From the NCBI GenBank assembly GCA_903849645.1, contig CAINJJ010000009.1, positions 310,001-374,000 on the forward strand: DNA of 64,000 nt, read 5' to 3'. This document shows, piece by piece, positions 55,631-63,240 of the stretch (positions are counted from its first letter, which is position 1; the number at the start of each line of letters is the position of its first letter). Under the pieces are notes generated by a model. It was not told the origin of the DNA. It was given only the letters and a program-made list of their open reading frames with translations, and did no database searches. The DNA comes from an uncultured Acidobacteriaceae bacterium (GTDB lineage Bacteria > Acidobacteriota > Terriglobia > Terriglobales > Acidobacteriaceae). The position numbers and the translations under genes are program-made.

Positions 55631-57298
55631 ATGAAGCGGATTGGATCGATTGCGAAGTTTGCCGGAGCAGGATTGCTCGCGGCGTTTCTTGTGACCCCTT
55701 GCCTTGCCGCGACCGAAGCGACGCGCGCGGACGCCGAAAAGGATCCGGTGCTGAAGGCAATGCTGGAGGAACTCGACCGCAGCATGAGCCAGCTCCAGCT
55801 AAAGGGGTTTGAGAAGCCGTTCTTTATCCAGTACCGGATTGAGGACGTGGAGCACTTCGACACCAAGGCGGAGTTTGGCGCCAGCGACGGGACGCAGCGC
55901 AACCATCAGCGGCTGGCGCGGGTGACGGTGCGAGTGGGCGACTACAAGACCGACAGCTCAGGCGGCAGGGGCGACGGCTCGCTGCAACTGGCGGCGCTGG
56001 ACAACGACCCGATTGCGCTGCGTTCGGCGCTCTGGACGGCCACCGACCAGGCTTACAAGAGCGCCCTGGCGGCCTACGCGCAGAAACAGGCCGAGCTGAA
56101 GCAGACGCAGACGCCGCCGCAGGCGGAGGACTTCAGCCGGGAGAAGCCGGTGATCTGGCTCGAGGAGCCGCAGAAGCTCAAGGTGGATGAAGCCGAGTGG
56201 GAGGCGAAGGTGGCGCATGCGACCGCGCTGTATCGCACCGACGCCAGCGTCAAGGACGGCGAGCGCGACGTACGCTACTCGTCAGGAAGCTTCAGCGCAA
56301 GGGCGACGACAACCTGGCTGGTAAACAGCGAGGGGACGATCCTGCGCAAGTCGGCCAGCTCCTACCAGGAGGCGGTTGGCGTGGGGGCGCAGGCTGCGGA
56401 CGGGATGCGGCTGGACCGCTCGACCGCGACCACAGGAAAGACGCTGAAGGACCTGGATCCGCAGGATGCGTTTGAAAAGCGCGTGGTGGGGCTGATTGCC
56501 TCGCTGAGCGAGCTGCGCAAGGCACCGGTGGTGGAGGAGGAGTATCACGGGCCCGTGCTGCTGAGCGCCGACGCGAGCACGGACACCTTGGGATTTTTGC
56601 TGAGCGGCGGCGTGGTGGCCACACGGCCCAGGATGGGAACGGAAGCGCGGACCAACGGGCCTTTCTCCTCGAGCTATCATGCGCGGGTTTTGCCGGAGTT
56701 TCTGGATGTGGTGGACGACCCCGGACTGAAGACGTGGGAAGGCAAGAGCCTGCTGGGCGCCTATGACGTGGACGACGAAGGCGTACCGGCGCAGGCCGTG
56801 AAGCTGGTGACGGGCGGCAGGCTGGAAGGCTACCTGATCGGCCGCGAGCCGGTGAAGGATTTTCCGCAGTCGAACGGGCATGGGCGCGCGGGCGTGGCCG
56901 GGCCCCCGCGGCCGGTCATCGGCGTGCTGCAGGTGAAGGCCAAAGAGGGCCTCAGTGCAGAGGATCTGAACAAGAAGCTGATGGACCTGGGCAAGGACCG
57001 CGGGCTCAAGAACGTGTACGCCGTGGCCACGATGGGCGGGGAGCTGACGCCGCGGCTGCTCTATCGCGTGAGCCTGGACGGAAAGCGGGAACTGGTGCGC
57101 GGCGCGGCCATGGAAGATCTCGACCAGCGGGCGCTGCGCAATGGTGTGCTGGCCACGGGCAAGGAACTTTTTGTAGCCAACCTCTCCATGGACGACATTC
57201 CGGAGACAGTGATGGCCCCTGCGCTGCTGCTGGAAGACGTGACGGTGAAGCGGGCCAATGAAAAGAACGAGAAGCTGCCGTTTTATCCTGCGCCGTAG
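55631..57298 (+). CDS. Exported TldE-like partner lacking the protease motif
   Basis: A 555-residue paralogue of the preceding protein, with its own signal peptide (MKRIGSIAKFAGAGLLAAFLV). Where the neighbour has the HExxxH helix, this one reads SADASTDTLGFLLSGG, and the C-terminal Cys is also missing, so it should not cleave peptides itself. In E. coli, TldD and inactive TldE form one heterodimeric protease; a periplasmic version of that pair is the simplest explanation. A GAGAGG site precedes the ATG. Confidence 0.85.
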   Translation: MKRIGSIAKFAGAGLLAAFLVTPCLAATEATRADAEKDPVLKAMLEELDRSMSQLQLKGFEKPFFIQYRIEDVEHFDTKAEFGASDGTQRNHQRLARVTVRVGDYKTDSSGGRGDGSLQLAALDNDPIALRSALWTATDQAYKSALAAYAQKQAELKQTQTPPQAEDFSREKPVIWLEEPQKLKVDEAEWEAKVAHATALYRTDASVKDGERDVRYSSGSFSARATTTWLVNSEGTILRKSASSYQEAVGVGAQAADGMRLDRSTATTGKTLKDLDPQDAFEKRVVGLIASLSELRKAPVVEEEYHGPVLLSADASTDTLGFLLSGGVVATRPRMGTEARTNGPFSSSYHARVLPEFLDVVDDPGLKTWEGKSLLGAYDVDDEGVPAQAVKLVTGGRLEGYLIGREPVKDFPQSNGHGRAGVAGPPRPVIGVLQVKAKEGLSAEDLNKKLMDLGKDRGLKNVYAVATMGGELTPRLLYRVSLDGKRELVRGAAMEDLDQRALRNGVLATGKELFVANLSMDDIPETVMAPALLLEDVTVKRANEKNEKLPFYPAP

Positions 57299-57443
57299 TG
57301 GGGCGGATGCCGGGACGATGAGTTTTTGATCGCTATTTGCGAAAAGCACTTGCCTCCGAATGCGGAATGGTGTGTAAGCTGAGGTCGGTCGCATGGCCAG
57401 CCCGGTGATTCCGTTTTCCTTTCCCTGTCCGGAGGCGTAACCC

Positions 57444-57863
57444 ATGTTCAAATCCATTGCTGTTGTGATTGGGAGCTACGTGCTCTCGATCTGCCTGGTC
57501 ATGGCAACGGACCCGTTGCTCTCACTGCTCTTCCCCGGCGACTTTGTGAAGGGCCATCTGCCTTCCAACGCCGCCTTGCTCACCAGTACTGCGCTTTTCG
57601 TCGTCGTCTCGATCCTGTGCGCGTGGGTTTGCGCCCGCTTCGCTCCGGGCCGCGCCGGGCGTCACGTGCTGTGGTTCTTCCTTCTGGGAGAGGTGATGGG
57701 GATTGTGGCGACGATTCCCAACTGGAGCAAGGACTGGCCGCACTGGTACTGGCTGGCCTGGCTGCTGACCTGGCCGGTGAGTTGCTGGATCGGCCTGTTG
57801 GCTTCCGGGCGTCGGGCTGACTCGGCCGCGAGCGTCGGGACCACGGCCGGCGCGGCGTCCTGA
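57444..57863 (+). CDS. Small membrane protein of unknown function
   Basis: A 139-residue protein with four hydrophobic segments (about residues 4-24, 43-63, 75-93 and 101-120) and a short Ala/Ser tail. I do not recognise the family. It is real by GGAGG placed before the ATG and by typical high-GC codon use. It lies 145 bases after the TldE-like gene and is convergent with rlpA. Confidence 0.6.
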   Translation: MFKSIAVVIGSYVLSICLVMATDPLLSLLFPGDFVKGHLPSNAALLTSTALFVVVSILCAWVCARFAPGRAGRHVLWFFLLGEVMGIVATIPNWSKDWPHWYWLAWLLTWPVSCWIGLLASGRRADSAASVGTTAGAAS

Positions 57864-57878
57864 GAATCGGAGCGACCG

Positions 57879-58676
57879 TCAGTCCAGGCGGGTGAGGAAG
57901 GCTTCGCCCTCGGCGGGGCGCAGATGGCGGGCGATGTACTCGGCCTGTTCGCGGTTGTCGCCCTGCGGACGGATGCGCACCCACCAGGATGCTTCGCCGG
58001 GAAACTCGATGACCTTGGCTCCTGGGTAGGTTCCGATGAGCTCCTCTTTCAGGCTGAGGGCGGATTCCTCTGATCTGAAAGCGCCAATCTGTACGCACCA
58101 GCGGCCACCTGTGTCCATGGGCTTGGGCGTCTGGTAGACGTCGATGCGGACTCGTGCGATGCCGGCCCGGTAAACGCCAGTGGCCTTGGCGGAGGCGATG
58201 GTGAGATCGAGGATGCGGTCGTGAACGAAGGGGCCGCGGTCGGTGATGCGCATGACGGCAAACTGGCCGGTCTTGAGGTTGGTGACGCCGATCAGGGAGC
58301 CCATGGGGAGGGTGCGCTGGGCGGCGGTGAAGGCGTGGTCGTCAAAGACCTGGCCGTTGGCGGCCTTGCGGCCCTTGTAGGGGGCGGTGTACCAGGTGGC
58401 GTCGCCAATCTCAGTGAAGATGGGCTGGTGGGTGGCGACGAAGTCGAGGTCTTCAGGGCTGACGCCGCCGGGGGGCACAGGGGTGGGAGCAATCTGCGCG
58501 GGGGGCAGAGTTTGCGGAGGCGGCGGAAAGGACTCGGGGGTGACGGGCGGCGGAGAGGCGGCCTGCGGCGGCACACGGGCAACGGTCTGCTGGTGATGGC
58601 AGCCGGAGAGGACGAGCAGCGCAAAGGCCAGGGGGGCCAGCCTTCGAAGGGGCGAAGATAGGGCTGCCGCCGTCAT
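57879..58676 (-). CDS. rlpA: RlpA-like septal lytic transglycosylase lipoprotein with SPOR domain
   Basis: A 265-residue lipoprotein: lipobox LVLSGC (about residue 24), a Pro-rich linker (about 35-75), a double-psi beta-barrel with DATWYTAPYKGRKAANGQ and TDRGPFVHDRILDLTIASA (catalytic-type Asp), and a C-terminal SPOR domain (WCVQIGAFRSEESALSL). RlpA cleaves naked glycan strands at the septum; SPOR directs it there. The start overlaps the stop of the 73-residue gene upstream by four bases, so the two are coupled. Confidence 0.9.
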   Translation of the reverse strand: MTAAALSSPLRRLAPLAFALLVLSGCHHQQTVARVPPQAASPPPVTPESFPPPPQTLPPAQIAPTPVPPGGVSPEDLDFVATHQPIFTEIGDATWYTAPYKGRKAANGQVFDDHAFTAAQRTLPMGSLIGVTNLKTGQFAVMRITDRGPFVHDRILDLTIASAKATGVYRAGIARVRIDVYQTPKPMDTGGRWCVQIGAFRSEESALSLKEELIGTYPGAKVIEFPGEASWWVRIRPQGDNREQAEYIARHLRPAEGEAFLTRLD

Positions 58677-58894
58677 TTGGGGCGCGGGGTTCCGCTCTGG
58701 TCGAAGTGGTCGGCAAGGTCGCGCAGCTTGTCGGCAATGGTGCGCATGGCGGAGATGGACTCGGAGCGGACCTGCGGAATGACGGAATCGTTGACGTAGG
58801 CGATGGTGTGGCGCAGTTCCATCTCGATGAGTTCGACGGCCTCTTCGATGCGGCGGCCGATGCCGCCGGGACCGGGTGGCGGATAGGTACCCAT
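58673..58894 (-). CDS. Small helical protein co-translated with rlpA
   Basis: A 73-residue protein with a Gly/Pro-rich start (MGTYPPPGPGGIGRR) and one long helix (IEEAVELIEMELRHTIAYVN onward), then a predicted second helix (AMRTIADKLRDLADHFDQ). No signal or membrane segment. AGGGAG precedes the ATG and its stop overlaps the rlpA start (ATGA), which argues that it is a genuine gene. I know no family for it. Its position suggests a role tied to septal wall cleavage. Confidence 0.6.
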   Translation of the reverse strand: MGTYPPPGPGGIGRRIEEAVELIEMELRHTIAYVNDSVIPQVRSESISAMRTIADKLRDLADHFDQSGTPRPK

Positions 58895-59215
58895 AATGGC
58901 AAGCTCCCTGGAATTGCTGCAACAAGTGACCTGAGTCCAGTCTGCGGCGGCGGCGGGGTGGAGTCAATGCATGTCGGGCCCGATGTGCCGCAATGGTCAA
59001 TATGGGAATGCGGGAATGGGGCGAGCGGGCGTATGCCTGGCTGGGGTGACGTTTGGCGGAATGTGCGCGTCAGAGATTGAAGAATGAGACTGAGAAACGG
59101 GCACAAAGGCGGGGATTTCGGAAAGGCCTTGATGCGGGCGGGACTTGACGCCGATAGCCTGGAAGGATGAGGCTCGGCCTTCAGAGCCTTCACATCGAAC
59201 TCGAGCGAGGGACGG
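58895..59215. other. Divergent intergenic region
   Basis: 321 bases between the small rlpA partner and the exported protein to the right. Several TTGA-type hexamers occur on both strands (for example TTGATG followed after 18 bases by GATAGC), but none makes a convincing promoter. I see no gene or repeat. Confidence 0.4.
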
Positions 59216-60067
59216 TTGCTGGGACGCGGATCAACGGAAGAACAGAGAAGCGGGAGCGCAGGCGTCCGCTGGAGCGGGAAGCGGAGGAAGGGCTGCGCCT
59301 GGCTGGGAGTAGCTGGGGCGGTGCTGATTTTTGCAGCTTTCAGCAGCCGGGCGGGGGCGCAGGAGGGAGCGCCGCTGCCGGACGCTCCACAGCCGGCGGC
59401 GGCGGTTGCCTGCACCGCGACGCCAGCGGCGCCCTGCCCGCCGCGGGCGCAGACGAACTGGTTTGCCCGGTTCCTGACGGGGCCGGAGGTGAAGCCGCTG
59501 ACAGTGGCGGAGAAGGGGCGGCTGGCGGTACGGAATGTGCTGGACCCGTTCAACGCCATCACGATTCTGGGAGATGCGGGCATCACGATCGGCTCGGACG
59601 CGCACACACCGTATGGGCCGGGAATGCTGGGGTTTGCGAAGTACCTGGGCGTGAGCTACACGCAGGACATTACAGGGGAGTTCTTTTCCACGTTTCTGAT
59701 TCCGTCGATTGTGCACCAGGACCCTCACTACCACCGGATGCCGAAAGCGTCTATCGTGCGGCGGGTGCGGCACGCCATCGTGCAGGTGGTGTGGACGCAG
59801 GGGGACAACGGGCGGGGCATGGTGAACTATGCCGACGTGGTGGGGGCGGCCATCCAGGACGAGGTGAACAACCTGTATGTGCCGGGGCGGCAGACCAATC
59901 TGCCGGCGAGCGCGGCGCGATACGGCATCGGGCTGGCGACGGCGCCGGTGGACAACTTCATCACGGAATTCCTGCCGGACGTGGCGCGGCACATTCATGT
60001 GCAGGTGGTTGTAATCCAGCGGGTGATCAACCAGGTGGCAAAGACGGACGGGGCGGGGCAGCCGTAG
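59216..60067 (+). CDS. Exported protein of unknown function
   Basis: A 283-residue protein with a signal peptide (KRRKGCAWLGVAGAVLIFAA, cleaved near RAGA), a Pro/Ala spacer, then a domain with IPSIVHQDPHYHRMP and PASAARYGIGLATAPVDNFI. The His-rich HQDPHYHR might bind metal, but I do not recognise the fold. The first usable start is TTG at 59216 after GAGGGA; the exact start is unsure. It has its own upstream region and a small hairpin downstream. Confidence 0.6.
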   Translation: MLGRGSTEEQRSGSAGVRWSGKRRKGCAWLGVAGAVLIFAAFSSRAGAQEGAPLPDAPQPAAAVACTATPAAPCPPRAQTNWFARFLTGPEVKPLTVAEKGRLAVRNVLDPFNAITILGDAGITIGSDAHTPYGPGMLGFAKYLGVSYTQDITGEFFSTFLIPSIVHQDPHYHRMPKASIVRRVRHAIVQVVWTQGDNGRGMVNYADVVGAAIQDEVNNLYVPGRQTNLPASAARYGIGLATAPVDNFITEFLPDVARHIHVQVVVIQRVINQVAKTDGAGQP

Positions 60068-60432
60068 GGCGGCTGGAGCTGTTCGCTCGCGGGGCCCTCC
60101 CCCCCCATATTCTGGGAGGAAATTCTCTGTTTTCAATGGGATGCGCGGAGCGGTGCGCCACAAAATATTGATTCCGCGGGAGTTAGCCGCAGCGTCGAGA
60201 TAGCAAAGGAGTTAGGTGGCATTTTCCGGGATGCGGGGGAGATTTTGTACCGCATTCCGGGAAACGAGCCGTCCTGCTTTTGCCGATGCCGGGGCTGGAT
60301 GCGGTCCGGGCGCTGCCCGGGTTTTGCCGCAAATCCTGACTCCATTTCCATTCTGCGACCAGTGCGGTTAATGATCGGCAAAGGAAATTGAACTTTTCTT
60401 GCGGGGCCCCGCGGAACCAGCTTCGGGGCAGC
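60068..60432. other. Intergenic region between convergent genes
   Basis: 365 bases without a gene. It holds a small terminator-like hairpin (listed separately) and, at 60401-60412, the self-complementary GCGGGGCCCCGC, which has no loop and no T-tract and to which I assign no role. Confidence 0.45.
60306..60325 (+). terminator. Probable terminator of the exported-protein gene
   Basis: CCGGGC pairs with GCCCGG around a three-base loop and is followed by GTTTT, 240 bases after the stop codon of the gene ending at 60067. Confidence 0.5.
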
Positions 60433-61200
60433 TCAAATGCCACAGGGCAAAATCACGCCTCTGCGGGCAAAGGCCTCTTTCATCTCCTGGAATTCAGCGA
60501 GTTGCTGCGGGGTGGCATAGCGGTGATGGCCGCTTTGATAGAGGCAGTAAATCTCCGCTGGGGTATTTCGCGGTATGGACTTTTCAACCAATGGACTTTG
60601 ATTGTCCCGCAGGTGCGGGTTAGCGCCGTGATTCAGAAGGAGGGCGGCAACGCGATAGTCTGCAATGGTAACGGCAGTATGCAGCGCCGTGCCGACGAAG
60701 GGATGGTTATAGTTCACATCGGCGCCCCGCGCCAGAAGCAGTTTGACCACTGCTTCATTTCTTCCGGAGACGGCCGCATTCAAAAGGGAGTTTTCCCGGT
60801 CTCCTCCAACCAGGCTTGGCGACACACCGGCGTCCAGCAGGACGGCGAGGAACGCCGGGTCGGCGTCATCGCGGGCCGCTGCATAATGGGGCACATCGTT
60901 CTTGTCTTCCAGGCGGCTGATTGGATCAGCGCCGGCATGGAGCAACAGCTTCAAGACAGCAGGGCCGTTCGCCCTGGCATAGAGCGCAAAGTGCGGCAAG
61001 GTCATCCCGGATGCGCCCCTTGCCCTCGCATCGACCCCGCTGGCCAGCAGTTGGCGCACGGTCTCAACATCCCCTTTAGCCACCGCGCCGGCCAGTGCGA
61101 CTACATGCGGATCTGAAAAGACCCTCTCCGGATTCACCATCGAATGGACCTCCTGTACCAAGCCAAACGTGAGTGCAACGCCAAGCAGCAAACCCTTCAC
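60433..61200 (-). CDS. Exported ankyrin-repeat protein, candidate immunity protein
   Basis: A 255-residue protein with a signal peptide (about residues 1-20) and four to five ankyrin repeats (for example DVETVRQLLASGVDARA, VLKLLLHAGADPISRLED, EAVVKLLLARGADVNYNH, VAALLLNHGANPHLRD). It starts with GTG at 61200 after AGGAGG, only nine bases past the lipase stop. Exported ankyrin proteins directly after lipase effectors are a known form of type VI immunity, binding and blocking the toxin in the periplasm. That role is inferred from position. Confidence 0.8.
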   Translation of the reverse strand: MKGLLLGVALTFGLVQEVHSMVNPERVFSDPHVVALAGAVAKGDVETVRQLLASGVDARARGASGMTLPHFALYARANGPAVLKLLLHAGADPISRLEDKNDVPHYAAARDDADPAFLAVLLDAGVSPSLVGGDRENSLLNAAVSGRNEAVVKLLLARGADVNYNHPFVGTALHTAVTIADYRVAALLLNHGANPHLRDNQSPLVEKSIPRNTPAEIYCLYQSGHHRYATPQQLAEFQEMKEAFARRGVILPCGI

Positions 61201-61209
61201 ATTGGCCTC

Positions 61210-62880
61210 CTAATAATCTACTTTTAAGTTCGTCATCCCAAAGTAGTCCTTTGCGTTTCCCTTTGTCCCGGTGGATTTCAGAAGCGCCGAGACGTTGTTG
61301 AATTTGCGGCACTCGAAGCCATTGGTCAGATTTGCGATATCATGCTGTGCCAAGGGATTCGCGGACGCGTCGCTCCCGTCTTCATTCTTGCTGGTAAGCT
61401 GACTGACCTTGCCCACAGCGGGCGGAATCATCCACCGGCCACCGCTTTCCTTGAAGTTCTCGTTAGCTTGTTCCACGGTGATGTTCTGTATCCGGTCTGA
61501 AAGCTGTTCGGCCAGATACTGGATTTTTTTTGGAAGCCGGTCTGCGATGGGGTCGATGCCTAATTGCTGGCTGGCCCACGCATCTTGCTTCAATTGCTCG
61601 CGCACATCTTTGACCGCCTGGACCGCCTGTTTCTGCGCCTCCAAGGAATTCTGCAGCCCGGTCAATGGATCACCTCCTAGTTTATCCGGGCCGCCACCGG
61701 CGCGGTATTGCTGGAATTGATCCTGATACTCGTCCAGATCCTGCACGGTCTTGCTCAGTGTCTTGGGATTCAGACCCGCGGAGTTGAACATCATCCCCTT
61801 AAGGCCACCATAGATTCCGGCGGCCTGGGCTTTTCCGCCGCCGAGGGAGTGGCCCGTCACCTCTGCCCCGGGGAAGCCTCTGCTGACCTCCTTGCCCAGT
61901 TCCATGGCAGCCGTATACTGGTCGGTCTTCAATCCCAGCGCCTGATCGTGGTCCGTCAAGATGTCCTGGGGATCGGAGGGGTCGGTTCCGCAAAACGCCA
62001 GAACGGTTTTGGGATCCATGGGAAAATCATCAGGAAGTGTGTAAATGACCGCCTTTGCTGCTTTCAACATACCCAGGACGATACCTTTCTTCTGCAATGT
62101 CACTTGGTCCGTTGGGTCGTCGGGGTCTAGCGCCTTCCAGGGTTCGGGTGGTTTAGACAAATGACCGCTCTTCTTGTTGTAAGGAAAGTACGCATTGTCC
62201 GACAAGCGCGCCAATTCGACCGCTTTCATGTCGCTCTTGAGTTGATTGGCCCTGGCGACCGCCTTCGGATCTCCGCTTGTCTTTGCCTTGTCAATCAGTT
62301 CGTTGCGCTTGTTGATGCGTGCGGCCCGAACCGCCTTCGAGTCTCCCCCAAGGCAGGGAACACAGGGATACTCAACGAGCTTGGTGGGTATGAACAGGGA
62401 GTTCATCTTCTTGAGGGTACGTGCCACTTTCTTGAGAATGGTCGTGGCAACAAATCCCTTAAGGAGGCTGCGGCCCCTCCAAGCGGCGCGCACAATGTCA
62501 GCCACCACCATCGAACGCTCTGAGTCAATGATTTCCCTGGCTAGACGTTTCTTTGCTTCAGTCACCACAGCGTCTCGAGCGGCGATGAGCTTCTTCTCTG
62601 CCTTCTTTGCTTCAGTCTCTACGAAGTCGCGGGCTTCGACGAGCTTCTGCTCGGCCTTCTTTGCTTCAGCCTTTGCGAAGTCTTGGGTTTCGACGAGCTT
62701 CTGCTCGGCCTTTTTCTCGGCGGAGTCGACCGCCTGGACGGTGGCGTGCCACATGGATGTGGCGCCCTGCTCGACAGCGTGCACATCCTTGTCGGCTTGC
62801 GCGATCGCAGAATTCACATGCTGGCTGATGTCAGCTTTTGTGGCTTCGTATTGTTTGCCCATCCAGCCGAAAAATCCCAT
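61210..62880 (-). CDS. Predicted T6SS lipase effector with N-terminal helical repeats
   Basis: A 556-residue protein. Residues 56-109 are three tandem 18-residue helical repeats beginning KKAEQKLVE or KKAEKKLIA. The C-terminal part is a class-3-type lipase fold: TVLAFCGTD (where lipases have RGT), a DHD acidic stretch, and nucleophile elbow GHSLGG (S345). AQHDIANLTNGFE probably holds the catalytic His. No signal peptide, as expected for a T6SS cargo. It follows an FHA-DUF4123 adaptor and a small accessory gene, and precedes an ankyrin protein, the usual order for a phospholipase effector cassette. Confidence 0.8.
   Translation of the reverse strand: MGFFGWMGKQYEATKADISQHVNSAIAQADKDVHAVEQGATSMWHATVQAVDSAEKKAEQKLVETQDFAKAEAKKAEQKLVEARDFVETEAKKAEKKLIAARDAVVTEAKKRLAREIIDSERSMVVADIVRAAWRGRSLLKGFVATTILKKVARTLKKMNSLFIPTKLVEYPCVPCLGGDSKAVRAARINKRNELIDKAKTSGDPKAVARANQLKSDMKAVELARLSDNAYFPYNKKSGHLSKPPEPWKALDPDDPTDQVTLQKKGIVLGMLKAAKAVIYTLPDDFPMDPKTVLAFCGTDPSDPQDILTDHDQALGLKTDQYTAAMELGKEVSRGFPGAEVTGHSLGGGKAQAAGIYGGLKGMMFNSAGLNPKTLSKTVQDLDEYQDQFQQYRAGGGPDKLGGDPLTGLQNSLEAQKQAVQAVKDVREQLKQDAWASQQLGIDPIADRLPKKIQYLAEQLSDRIQNITVEQANENFKESGGRWMIPPAVGKVSQLTSKNEDGSDASANPLAQHDIANLTNGFECRKFNNVSALLKSTGTKGNAKDYFGMTNLKVDY
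62554..62715 (-). repeat. Three in-frame 54-base repeats inside the lipase gene
   Basis: These encode residues 56-73, 74-91 and 92-109, each an 18-residue amphipathic helical unit (for example KKAEQKLVEARDFVETEA). The first two are most alike. 18 residues is five full helix turns, so the charged and hydrophobic faces stay in register along the rod. Confidence 0.75.
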
Positions 62881-62883
62881 CGG

Positions 62884-63240
62884 TCAGCCCTCTTGAGCCT
62901 GGGTGTCGAGTGAATCCACGAGGTTGAGTACGAAGCTCTGAAGCCAGAATCCCTTTGCCTCGTCATCCCAGTCCAGCCGGCACATTCTCTCTTCCACCGC
63001 TGGGTAGGTCTTTTCAAAACCGGCGCCCAGCAGCCAGGAGGCCAGCACAAACGTGGCGACGGAGTGTTCGGTGCGGAGGCCGCATGCCTCGGCCCGCTGC
63101 AGCGCTTCAAAGACGGCTATGTCGAGTTCTTCGCGGGGAAGCTCTTTGGCCTCGGCAAACTGCTCTCGCAGCATGGAGCGAAAGCGCTGAATGAAGTTGA
63201 GCCTGCCCAGATAGGCTGCCTGATCTCTCCTGATTATCAT
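62884..63240 (-). CDS. Small T6SS accessory protein
   Basis: A 118-residue soluble helical protein beginning MIIRRDQ. Proteins with this MIIRR(D/E)Q start and similar size are commonly found right after DUF4123 genes in type VI loci. No function is established to my knowledge; an adaptor or co-chaperone role is inferred from position. Its ATG overlaps the stop of the FHA-DUF4123 gene by four bases, and it ends three bases before the lipase ATG. Confidence 0.65.
   Translation of the reverse strand: MIIRRDQAAYLGRLNFIQRFRSMLREQFAEAKELPREELDIAVFEALQRAEACGLRTEHSVATFVLASWLLGAGFEKTYPAVEERMCRLDWDDEAKGFWLQSFVLNLVDSLDTQAQEG

Noticed and set aside
58453..59607. 384-codon minus-strand frame over rlpA and the exported-protein gene
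   Set aside because: It crosses two real genes in another frame and has a low-complexity Pro/Ser/Arg composition.
60401..60412. GCGGGGCCCCGC as a terminator after the ankyrin gene
   Set aside because: The palindrome has no loop, and on the minus strand it is followed by an A-rich rather than T-rich stretch.
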